Source: Sipunculus nudus
Lineage: Eukaryota; Annelida; Sipuncula; Golfingiida; Sipunculidae
Direction: 5' to 3'
NCBI GenBank assembly: GCA_026874595.1
Contig: CM049321.1
Location: 47,361,797-47,425,796 of the forward strand
DNA length: 64,000 nt
Numbering within the stretch: the first letter of the stretch is position 1; every line of letters begins with the position of its first letter. The position numbers and the translations under genes were made by a program. Of the stretch, positions 35,082-44,995 are shown one piece after another. The notes under the pieces are model-generated. The model saw only the letters and a list, made by a program, of their open reading frames with translations, had not been told where the DNA came from and did no database searches.

Positions 35082-35590
35082 CAGTGAAACTTAGAATTAC
35101 GACCATAAAAATGACCTCAATAAAGTGGTCGTTAAACTGAGGTGGTCATTAAGTGAGATTTTAAAAAAATTTTGTTTTTAATTTTTTTTTGTCGGAGGTA
35201 ACCACCTCCACTTTTTTTAATGCTGCCTTAACTAAATATATATGTACATCTGCAAATTTCCATTCCGGTTTCGGACTACGTGACAGGGCAGTATCACACG
35301 CTTCCTCTCATTTTATATCCTGGTGTTAACCAGGCCCGGTGACTACTGCACCTGTGGGCCCTGGGTTGGTAATCATACCACTGATGACCCCCGAAAGGCG
35401 CATTCGTTTGTGAGTGAAACACGGTTGTTGGGCACGACCTTCCCATTAAGCCTGCAGAGCGCTCACCTTGGGTGGGGCCAACCGTGAAAAACCTCACCGC
35501 CTCGGCTGAGATTCGAACTCACAATCTCCCGGCTTTGAGTCCTGTGCTCTACCCCTGAGCCACAGAAGCCGGTTAAGTGAGATTTTACTG
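35082..35590. mobile_element. 85-bp Tigger-like MITE split by a SINE
   Basis: Left terminus CAGTGAAACTTAGAATTACG; right terminus, reversed, CAGTAAAATCTCACTTAATG. Without the SINE and one copy of its target duplication the element would be only about 85 bases. It is followed by TA on the right; the expected TA on the left is changed. CAGTGAAAC termini and TA sites fit pogo/Tigger-derived MITEs. Confidence 0.7.
35164..35572 (-). mobile_element. SINE family S, complete tRNA-derived copy
   Basis: Perfect 15-bp direct repeats TTAAGTGAGATTTTA at 35149-35163 and 35573-35587 flank the insertion. Read on the minus strand from 35572 it starts CCGGCTTCTGTGGCTCAGGG. Its A box is TGGCTCAGGGGTAGAGC and its B box GAGTTCGAATCTC. 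A body follows (GGTGAGCGCTCTGCAGGC, then ACACCAGGATATAAAATGAG), and it ends in an A-rich tail after GGTTACCTCCGAC. These are the hallmarks of a polymerase III-transcribed SINE mobilised by target-primed reverse transcription. Partial relatives are at 18195, 57441 and 62813. Confidence 0.92.
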
Positions 35591-37139
35591 TATATAAAAC
35601 ATGGGCTTGCCCCCAGGAGAATCCTTCAGGTCATGTAATTATTCCCCAGATTTGATGACTGACTATCAGTAAAACAATATTATATGTGACTTATGAAAAC
35701 ATACAAAAGTAATTACATGCTGATATCTTTAATGTGTGTAAAACTAAATGAAATATGAAAAAGTGTGCACAAAATAGGAAAAGTATTCTTATGTCAAAAA
35801 ATAATAATAATACTTCTAAAATGGAACATTTACAGAAGCAGTGTTGATAGTCTTTCAATGTTCTTATTATAATGAAGGGGAAGTTCTCCGAGTTTTACTG
35901 ATGTACATATGAGATGACTTCCACTATGCCACAATACAGCTGAACATTCCAGTTGTGTAATCAGTATCGAGCTATATATGCAATGTTAACAATAGTCAAA
36001 AGGTTGATTACATGCAAGTCATATCAACCGCTATGACTAGATCCAATTTGAAGCTTGGGGCTCCTGGCCACTTAAAAAAAAGAGAATAACATGTTTATAC
36101 CATTCAGTTTGCCATAAATGAGATTAAATATATCCACCGATGTTTGGTAAATATGCGCGGTCCATCTGGACAATCAACACTGAGGGAGCATTTCAGAAAT
36201 AAAAATTGTCCGCCGACTCTGTATGAATCATTAAATAATTGCAAGTATATACCGTGGCATTATTTTCCAAACATGGCTTTCATGCTGGGGGACACAATAG
36301 CATGTCCAGGAAAAACAAGTCTGTATGTGACGAACAAACATTATTTGTTACTAATCGCCATTACTGATATCAAAAGCAATGACTACATGCATGATGCATT
36401 AAACAACACTTGGGTCATGTGACACACTCTGGCTCCAGCTGTTCAACTTTTGTGGCTCCGGACCCCTAGACCCAGCACGTGTGTTGTTCGTTTTCACAGA
36501 ATCATCGCCTGCCACTGATTCAGTACACATGTACCAAATTAACGTGTAACAGTTGTTCTGATGGGTTCAAAGTGAAAATGTCACATGGATGAACAAATGA
36601 GATCTTGCCATGTGAAAACAATAACTGGTATAATAAATCTTTGATATCCATGTTTTTATTGTTCTTTTAATAATACCAACATATTATTAATAACGAAACA
36701 TTTGAATCACGTACAGCCGCGTGATTACCCTGATCATAGTAACTGTGGAGTTGACACATTTGATAAATATAAAGTCATTTCTCCCAGCAAATCCACTGTG
36801 GGACAATAATTAAAGAATAACAGAGTTTTATTTTATTATTATCTGTTATGATATTAATACTGATGTAATGCATTATTCAAGTTACATTTCAGATATTATT
36901 ACTAACATTAGGATTTGTACTTGTAATATAATTGTATCCGCCAAAACAGAGTTTTGCGGATACTGTTTTCAGCTGGACGCCGCCGCCGCATAGGTGTTCG
37001 GAAAACTCCTCCGTAACCACTTGGCAGAATTTTACGAAACCCGGGATTAAGTTTGGGTCACATGTGAACTGCTGCGCCCCAAATTTGTTTTTACCTCTGA
37101 CCTTTCTTCTGCGCTCTGCGTCCATCTGTGCGTCTGTTA
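35591..37139. other. No gene seen
   Basis: Unique intronic sequence. It becomes GC-richer from about 36940, with overlapping frames on both strands at 36889-37150, probably part of the repeat block that follows. Confidence 0.4.
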
Positions 37140-37860
37140 TGACACATTAAACCACATATCTCGGGAACTGTTTGACCGATCCGGAAAAAATTTTGCAAAA
37201 ATGTAGCCCTTGGATAGCTTTATAACATACATAACCATTTTTGCACAGTGCCCATCTGTTCATCTGCCTTGGGATAAAATCACTCATATCTCTGCATTGG
37301 TTGGACTTATCCACCTGAAATTTTGCATGTGTATACATCCTGGAAAGCCTTCTTGATTTTATGACAGGTGGCGCCACCTACATTCACGTTTACACTGCAG
37401 ACATCCAAGCTCTTATCTCGGGAACCGTTTGACCGATTGGGCCAAAATTTTGCATGTGCATAGACCTCACATAGCTCTTTATCATACGCAAAACTGGTGG
37501 CTCCTCCTGCAACCATTTCTCCAGCGCATCCATCTGTTTGTCTGCCATGGGATAAAATCACTCATATCTCTAAAGTGGTTTCACTGGTTTGATATATCTG
37601 CCTAAAATTTTGCAGGTTTATACATCTTGGATAGCTTTCTGGATTTTGTGGCAGGTGGCACTATCTACATTTAGACATCTGCAGACATCCAGGCATATAT
37701 CTCAGGACATGTTTGCTGTATCCTCCTGAAATTTTGCATGTGTATAGATCTCACATAGCTCTTTATGATAAACAAAACTGAAGGCGCCACCTGCAACCAT
37801 TTTTGCAAAGTGTCCGTCTGTTTGTCTGCCGTGGGATCAAATTTAAAAAATAAACCTCCA
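37140..37860. repeat. Tandem array, five ~130-150 bp units
   Basis: The phrase CATATCTCGGGAACTGTTTG and variants recur at about 37157, 37289, 37415, 37565 and 37698. Each is followed about 30 bases later by AAATTTTGCA. The units alternate between a CGGGAAC type and a CTCTGCATTGG/AAAGTGG type, so the higher-order period is about 270 bases. ATCTGTTTGTCTGCC recurs every second unit. Diverged and with no clear product. Confidence 0.75.
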
Positions 37861-38210
37861 TTAATACTCCCAAAATTTGCACAGGTTTGCATTAGGCCTG
37901 TAGGCCTTGTTATATATTTGTAAATATGTACCTGTAATGTTTTTCCTGTTAAGGTGAGCATGAATAAGCTTTAACTTTCGTTTTGACTGGTACACACATA
38001 CACATACACATTTACATCAAAATTCATGTCATTCATTATGGATTACTATATATGAGTTCAGCTGTCCTTAGGTATATTTTCCATGTACTACCCATCTCAT
38101 ATTGAAGTACTTTTATTATCATATATCAAAGTGCTTTTATTATTATTGAATGTTTCATTATGACAACCTTATCATTAATGTAATGTTATTGATCAGACCA
38201 CAACGATGTA
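37861..38210. other. No gene seen
   Basis: Unique AT-rich sequence before the 821-bp duplication. Confidence 0.4.
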
Positions 38211-39031
38211 TGAACCACCATTACTAACTGACAGTTTTCATGCAGTACTTATGGCAGGGCCTATAGCAATAATTTTCGTGCAGTAATAGGGAGCCGGAAT
38301 ATGCAAAATATCCTGAATATCCACCAGACGGTGTGGCCTTGCACAAACAAATGAGCACACTTTGAGATTATCAGGAATTCATAACGAGAGCCCTATGGTT
38401 AAATTTACATGTCAGGCAAGTCGTACAACTTGTCTGTACCATTACAGTTGTTGCTGGGCCAGCACTGAGAGCAGCGTTACAAACAGCTGTATAATAGCAG
38501 CTTATGAGGGCTGTAGTTAGGCATGTCTGATATGCAGGGGTCGCTGGTAGAGGGGAATAGAGTAATCATATAGCTTAATGGCTGGTGAAGCACCCCAGCA
38601 GGCTGCCAGTCAGTGGTAACAGCATGGCATATGCAGCTAACAACGTAGTGTGTTGTAGGGGTCTGAATGTAACATATTGGGTTGATGAAAGGGGAGGGAG
38701 ACAGTTATATGTTTTCGCATATACATGTATGTTATAACATGAGGTTGCATGGGGTTGAGATGAAAGGGGTGAGTTGTGTGGAAGTACAGTAAAGCATGGT
38801 ATATCCAAAGACCGTTTATCCGAAAAATCATTCATCCAAAATAAAACCTGAGAATTGAAAATTTGACCATTTTTCCGAAATCTGAACAATGACAAAATTC
38901 CAGAAAAAATGGTATTGAAGATCATCTAATTCTGATTAAATGTACCAGATTTGCAGTGATACATATTGCTGACTAATTAGTGCATCCGAGCACAGGTCGT
39001 AGGTGTGATAATCACCAGTGTTGACCTCTTC
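38211..39031 (+). repeat. 821-bp tandem duplication, copy 1
   Basis: Directly followed by copy 2 with a constant offset of 821, so there are no insertions or deletions between them. By eye I found a single difference: A at 38688 against G at 39509. It contains one end of a Tigger-like element (CAGTAAAGCATGG, about 38787). Frames of 116 codons in each copy are mirrored between copies but show no domain. Confidence 0.95.
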
Positions 39032-39852
39032 TGAACCACCATTACTAACTGACAGTTTTCATGCAGTACTTATGGCAGGGCCTATAGCAATAATTTTCGT
39101 GCAGTAATAGGGAGCCGGAATATGCAAAATATCCTGAATATCCACCAGACGGTGTGGCCTTGCACAAACAAATGAGCACACTTTGAGATTATCAGGAATT
39201 CATAACGAGAGCCCTATGGTTAAATTTACATGTCAGGCAAGTCGTACAACTTGTCTGTACCATTACAGTTGTTGCTGGGCCAGCACTGAGAGCAGCGTTA
39301 CAAACAGCTGTATAATAGCAGCTTATGAGGGCTGTAGTTAGGCATGTCTGATATGCAGGGGTCGCTGGTAGAGGGGAATAGAGTAATCATATAGCTTAAT
39401 GGCTGGTGAAGCACCCCAGCAGGCTGCCAGTCAGTGGTAACAGCATGGCATATGCAGCTAACAACGTAGTGTGTTGTAGGGGTCTGAATGTAACATATTG
39501 GGTTGATGGAAGGGGAGGGAGACAGTTATATGTTTTCGCATATACATGTATGTTATAACATGAGGTTGCATGGGGTTGAGATGAAAGGGGTGAGTTGTGT
39601 GGAAGTACAGTAAAGCATGGTATATCCAAAGACCGTTTATCCGAAAAATCATTCATCCAAAATAAAACCTGAGAATTGAAAATTTGACCATTTTTCCGAA
39701 ATCTGAACAATGACAAAATTCCAGAAAAAATGGTATTGAAGATCATCTAATTCTGATTAAATGTACCAGATTTGCAGTGATACATATTGCTGACTAATTA
39801 GTGCATCCGAGCACAGGTCGTAGGTGTGATAATCACCAGTGTTGACCTCTTC
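39032..39852 (+). repeat. 821-bp tandem duplication, copy 2
   Basis: Second unit, starting TGAACCACCATTACTAAC at 39032 and ending GTTGACCTCTTC at 39852. Only a TG is shared between the start of the unit and the base pair after its end, so the junction has 2-bp microhomology at most. The very high identity implies recent duplication, gene conversion or an assembly error. Confidence 0.95.
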
Positions 39853-40037
39853 TGGCTTAAATCAGAATGCCAACCCTTAGCAAAATGAAAAGTTTGCCGC
39901 TGCTTTGCTGCAACCGTGCTGCAAAGCAGCAGAAACCAAAATAGGCTGCAAGAAGAGTGTGCAGGAAGGCTGCGGCTAGTTGCATGCTTCCCGCTGCCTG
40001 GCAAAGGCTGCAGGAAAGTGTGCAGCAAATCTGAATT

Positions 40038-40275
40038 GTGTGCTGGAAGGTTGTGGGAGGGTTGCGGCTAGCCGCAGTCCTATAGAGTATTTTAATACTG
40101 TGTGCAGGAAGGCTGCGGGAGGGTTGCGGCTAGCCGCAGCCTCATAGAGTTAACTGGATGCTGTGCGCAGGAAGGCTGCGGGAGGATTGCGGCTAGCCGC
40201 AGCCTCATAGAGTTAACTCGATGCTGTGCGCAGGAAGGCTGCGGGAGGGTTGCGGCTAGCCGCAGTCTTTTACAG
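40038..40275 (+). repeat. 63-bp tandem array with a GCGGCTAGCCGC palindrome
   Basis: Four units, the first diverged, each with AGGAAGGCTGCGGGAGG, TTGCGGCTAGCCGCAG and CATAGAGTTAACT. The 12-base palindrome can form a hairpin in each unit. The period is a multiple of 3, so an apparent protein repeat (QEGCGRVAASRSLIELT) is produced; I regard it as an artefact. Confidence 0.9.
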
Positions 40276-41377
40276 TTTTATTTGCTCTACTATTTCCTGT
40301 CTTACCCTGCTGTGATTGGCTAAACTGATTTTGGAGGGAAAGGCAGCCATTTTTGCAAAATTAGTAAAAGACAGTGCTTTGTTAGCTCTTCTAAAAATAT
40401 GAAGATCTGTGCCAAATAGCTCAAGTAAGAGTAACATTCAACAGATCCAGCATGTTCAGAGGACTCATTGGATTAATTAGAACATACAATTAGTTGATGG
40501 GAGGAACAAAGAGAGGGTGTTATGTTACTACCACCAGTAAGTTTGAACTACATATTTGTACCCTAAGGGATGCCGCAGCAAGCATTGATAAAGGGCTGCC
40601 CAGCACTGATAAGATTGATTTTTCCTCAAGTAATTTTATACACAGAAAGTGTAGTATTAAATTTTATTTTGTGGAAAAGTAAAAACTAAGTCTAAGATTA
40701 ATGGTGGGATTGAAAGATGTTTTCAAGTTGGAAGGCAGATATATCAAAGGCAGCATGAAAACAATTCTGTGGTTAACGTGTATATCATGCATTTATTGAA
40801 CTCCAATGCATTTTGAGTTTTATTGATTTGAATATGAAACAGTAAATTTAAATAAGGTTTGGTTTTCATCTTCACACAAACTTTAAAATTCTCAGGCTAA
40901 GCTTCATTTAAAGTTGATTTGCTAAATTCTGTTTGACTTATGTCTATAGATGTCACCCTAAGTAAACGGGAAATTCCTTAAAATATTGAAGTAACCCAAT
41001 GTCACTTTGTGGTTCATGTTTCCAGTCCTTGGCTTGACAATATACTCACCCAGAACTTTTATTCAGCTATGTAGCTACACAACTTCATGCAGGATTCGTG
41101 TGACTGTGTAGTGTGTACTCTGATTCATATTCATCAAGGTGTAATTTCTAACAAAGCTTGATTAAGTTTGGTTTATATTTAAAAGCCATTATGTATTAAG
41201 GTTTAATTGTATGTGCAAATTAAATGGAGTTTCATGAGAGCTTGTTCTGTTGAGTACCTGCATTTATATTTGGAGCAGAGACAGTCACTGACTAATGACA
41301 TGGCATGTCTGCTTGTACACAATAACTGAGCCCACGTGCTATTGTTTATACATATCATGGCTGCTATCTAATTGGCC

Positions 41378-42365
41378 CCTGCTGCGGGAAAGTGTGCGAG
41401 AAGGCTGCGGGAATGTGTGCGAGAAGCTGCAGAAAGTGTGCAAGGCTGCAGGAAGTGAGTGAGAAGGCTGCGGGAAAGTGTGCAAGAAGGCTGCGGGAAA
41501 GTGTGTGAGAAGGCTGCAGGAAAGTGTGCGAGGCTGCGGGAAGTGTGCGACAAGGCTGCGGAAAAGTGTGTGAGAAGGCTGTAGGAAAAGGGCTGCGGGA
41601 ACATTGGTTGCAGCAAGCCTGCAGCAAGGTTGCCGCAAACTAATTTGCATGGCAAATTGTGACCTTGCTGCAAGGTTGCTGCAAAGCTGCAGGAAGTGTG
41701 CAAGGCTGCAGGAAGTGTGCGAGCAGGCTGCGGGAAAGTGTGCTAGAAGGCTGCAGGAAAAGGGCTGCGGGAACATTGGTTGCAGCAAGCCTGCAGCAAG
41801 GTTGCCGCAAACTAATTTGCATGGCAAATTGTGACCTTGCTGCAAGGTTGCTGCAAAGCTGCGGGAGAGTGTGCGAGAAGCTGCAGAAAGTGTGCGAGAA
41901 GGCTGCGGGAAAGTGTGCGAGAAGCTGCAGGAAGTGTGCAAGGCTGCAGGAAGTGTGCGAGCAGGCTGCGGGAAAGTGTGCTAGAAGGCTGCAGGAAAAG
42001 GGCTGCGGGAACATTGGTTGCAGCAAGCCTGCAGCAAGGTTGCCGCAAACTAATTTGCATGGCAAATTGTGACCTTGCTGCAAGGTTGCTGCAAAGCTGC
42101 GGGAGAGTGTGCGAGAAGCTGCAGAAAGTGTGCGAGAAGGCTGCGGGAAAGTGTGCGAGAAGCTGCAGGAAGTGTGCAAGGCTGCAGGAAGTGTGCGAGC
42201 AGGCTGCGGGAAAGTGTGCGAGAAGGCTGCAGGAAAAGGGCTGCGGGAACATTGGTTGCACCACGCCTGCAGCAAGGTTGCCGCAAACTAATTTGCATGG
42301 CAAATTGTGACCTTGCTGCAAGGTTGCTGCAAAGCTGCAGCAAGTTTGCTGCAACAGTGTGCGGC
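41378..42365 (+). repeat. GCTGCGGGAAAGTG minisatellite, 238-bp higher-order units
   Basis: Built from roughly 14- and 28-base words such as GGCTGCGGGAAAGTGTGCGA. From 41659 these are organised into larger units: one of 172 bases (41659-41830), then two of 238 bases (41831-42068 and 42069-42306). Each contains a non-repetitive insert with ACTAATTTGCATGGCAAATTG. Both strands stay open for up to 211 codons because stop codons are absent from the word. Confidence 0.92.
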
Positions 42366-42704
42366 AAGCTCGTTTTTTGCTAAGGGACTTAGGCTGGGGA
42401 TACAACAGACCATAAAAAGTTGAGTAGGCAGGAGGTGTGAAAAACTGTGCTTCTCCGGTCCGTGTAGTCCCTTGCTAAGCTTTAATCAGGTTGGTTTTAA
42501 AATATGGCGTTGATCTTTGTTCCGGTAGTCATCTAGGCCTCGAGCACTACCATTAGCATATATGTTGAGTTTATGTGGGCCTTTGTTATTTACTCACAAA
42601 TTCTATTGGCCAGAATATTCTGTTTATCAATCATTTATCTGAATGATCATTTATCCGAACAAAAAGTGTGTCCCCAAGGTTTTCAGATAAACAACGTTCT
42701 GCTG

Positions 42705-43115
42705 TATATGTTATATATGTAGTATTTAAGGGGGGGAGGAGCTGGTCAGTTAACTGTTGTATTTCTGTATGTATATAAACTTGGATTTCGCTGGATTTGT
42801 TTGGAGCAGTTCTGCAAGTATTCTTTGATTGTGGGGGGGGGGGGGGGAGGTGTTAGGTTATCATATCAGTATGTAACATGTTAAAGAAAGGGAAGAAGAG
42901 AGACTGTTTCGCAGGAGCAAATAGTGGTAAAATGGATAGAGAAATTCTAATTCCCCAAAAGATGCTGAAGTTCAGTCATTTTACTAGGAATTGATGAGTT
43001 CACACAAAACCTATGCCAGAAAAATTCTCCTGAATTTTCCTGTGATTTTCACATATCACTGCCCTGATATGTCATTTCACATATCACTGCCCCATATGTC
43101 ATTGCCCTGACCCCA
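42705..43115. other. No gene; G run
   Basis: Unique sequence with a run of about 16 G at 42834-42849. Confidence 0.4.
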
Positions 43116-43345
43116 ATCTGGATTGGTAGTCCAGAACAAATCCCGTTCGGGATTTAGTCTGGCCTAAACCTTGATTGGGATTTTGGCTGGACCATTGCTC
43201 GACCAGATTCTGACCGGGACTTGGTCTGGACTAAACACTTATTGGTTTGGACAAATTCCCGATTGGTTCAGACTAAATCCCATATATCCCTTGACCAGTC
43301 CAAACCCTGATCAGGATCTGGTCCAGCCCAGATCCTGATTCAGAC
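43116..43345. repeat. TCTGGACTAAATCCCGATTGG word array, block 1
   Basis: About eight imperfect units of roughly 28 bases combining TCTGGAC or CAGACT, a TAAATCC or TAAACC word, and a GATTGGGA or GATCAGGA word. Orientation alternates, so much of it is self-complementary. Confidence 0.7.
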
Positions 43346-43865
43346 TGTGATTTGACTTAATACTAAATGATGCCTACAGAACATACTTCTGATTAAATTA
43401 AGGAAAATTCACCTTATTTCAACCTACTCATAAACTTAAATCTAATTTCATCATGACAAAATTTAATTTACGCCAAGCCAAACTTTGAAACTTAAGAGTT
43501 AGTTTAAGAGTTAGAACATGTGAATATGATACCTGACATGAATTAATTAATGGAATAAAAGAATACTACGGGCTTTTGTTGGACAACTTAACCTTTGTAA
43601 AAATTTGAAATATGTTTAACTTGATGAATAAAACTTTTTTTCTGGTGTATGACCTACATGCATCATGTATGTATGAATCAAATTAATTAAATTCTGTTTC
43701 TAAAATATACGAGAACATTTGATGAATTATTTATATAAACAATTTTACATGATGATTAATGTGGACATGAAGTCAGCAGGCAGACAGGGTTATGAGCTGG
43801 ATCAGGGGTACGGGTAGCTATAACCTTCAGCTGATTAGACAGGAGGTCAATCACTTAGTTATTAA

Positions 43866-43998
43866 TTGAAGATCGGGATTTAGGCCGGACTGAATCCCAA
43901 TTGTGGTCTGGTCTTGACCACTTCCGATTTTGTCCAGACCAGATCCTGAATGGGTTTTGGTCTGGACCAATCAGCGATTGATCCAGATTGGGATCTGG
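43866..43998. repeat. TCTGGACTAAATCCCGATTGG word array, block 2
   Basis: Same word family as 43116-43345 (GATCGGGATTTAGGCCGGAC, then GGTCTGGACCAATCAGCGAT). About 520 bases of ordinary AT-rich sequence lie between the two blocks. They may be the two ends of one element. Confidence 0.65.
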
Positions 43999-44780
43999 GC
44001 CTTTAGATATACACTGACTGACACTATGTAACACCACAGATACAAAATTCTATTAGTGATTTTTCTCACTTTTACTCACACATGAAAACACAGCTTTAGG
44101 GTGAAGGTACTGTGTGTAAAGTACCAGCACTTGTGAATCAGTGTCAGATGCCATGCCTCACTTGGTGTATGTGTGCCAGGATCATTTTGGTGTCAGCAGT
44201 GGGATGTCATGTGGATGATTTGTCATCATCATGTCACCCTTCTTACACCATGGTTATTGTAACAGGGTTTGAGTAGGACAGATTGTGTGTTTGTGGTGGG
44301 GTCAGTTAGAGAGAGAGGGAGGGGAGAGGGGGAAGGAGGGAGGGAAAGAAAATAATAGAGAGAGAAAGGAAATGAGAGGTAGAGCTGAGGATTAGAGAAG
44401 AGGAAGGGTAGATTGAAATCCAGTCAGACATATTTTTGAAGGAGGAAATGAGTGTATCTCTCTTAATCCAATATTAAGTCCTTTCTTTAAAAAATGTTGG
44501 TACTGTATTATATAATATGGAGTGTTTTGCATGTTCCTTTACTTTTTTCCCCAGTTATTTTGCCCCTGCCTAGTTCTCTTATATATTTATGTTACAATAG
44601 ATGGGAAAACTCCTTTTCAGTAATTGCAACCGCCAGAAGGGTATACTATGCATTCGCTTCAGTGTATGTTTGTGTTTGTTCACGACATAACTCATGCAAT
44701 CTGAGGATCAATTGGAATCTCATTAAAATTTCAGGGCATTTAGGGAATGGGCAAGTGAAGAAATGATAAGATGTTATTGT
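43999..44780. other. No gene; purine-rich tract
   Basis: Contains a long GA-rich tract at about 44306-44405 (for example GAGAGAGAGGGAGGGG), a polypurine stretch that could form triplex DNA. No exon is supported. The + frame at 44494-44766 has no domain. Confidence 0.5.
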
Positions 44781-44964
44781 GGATCCGGTATGTGATCCAG
44801 ATTCAGTAACTTTATTCAGGAATATTCACAAATGTATGGTCACTTATGCATGATGAACCTGGGAATATGGGCCAAATAAATGAATACAAACACGGGCTTG
44901 GGAGCATCCCATAATAGAGATCCCCATTGGCGGAGGCTTGCATTCCTTAGAATGCAGATTTCTA
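44781..44964 (-). repeat. Dispersed repeat family C, copy 3 (inverted)
   Basis: Runs GGATCCGGTATGTGATCC to GGCTTGCATTCCTTAGAATG, the complement of the copies at 9401 and 30216. It sits 31 bases before the Tigger-like element at 44996. Confidence 0.75.
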
Positions 44965-44995
44965 GTTCATATGTATTAATATATCAATACAAATA

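Larger units (their letters stand above)
39874..42386. mobile_element. 2.5-kb inverted-terminus element filled with GC minisatellites
   Basis: The left end reads CCCTTAGCAAAATGAAAAG followed by TTTGCCGC. The right end reversed reads CCCTTAGCAAAAAACGAGC followed by TTGCCGC. Just inside both ends the sequence turns into GCTGC-rich repeats. The interior holds a 63-bp array (40038-40275), an unrelated AT-rich core of about 1.1 kb (40276-41377), and a long minisatellite with 238-bp higher-order units (41378-42365). No transposase is visible and no target duplication was found. Elements with minisatellites in their ends are known in other superfamilies (for example Rehavkus-type); membership is not established. 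Confidence 0.65.
39608..42704. mobile_element. Possible Tigger-like element hosting the GC repeats
   Basis: CAGTAAAGCATGGTATATCC at 39608 and, reversed from 42704, CAGCAGAACGTTGTTTATCT are similar. Both are preceded by TA and followed inward by TTTATCCGAA-type words typical of Tigger termini. Most of the span is the 2.5-kb repeat-filled segment, so that would be a later insertion. The reading rests on about 40 diverged bases at each end. Confidence 0.45.

Noticed and set aside
37140-37860. CRISPR-like array
   Set aside because: The repeats are diverged, 130-150 bp in period and have no constant short repeat with unique spacers. The DNA is eukaryotic.
38575-39746. Paired 116-codon minus frames at 38575 and 39396
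   Set aside because: Their identity is explained by the 821-bp DNA duplication. No domain or splice support was seen.
41339-42405. Overlapping open frames of about 100-211 codons on both strands
   Set aside because: They arise because the GCTGC-type minisatellite has no stop codons in several frames. The protein repeats mirror the DNA words and have no start context or splice sites.
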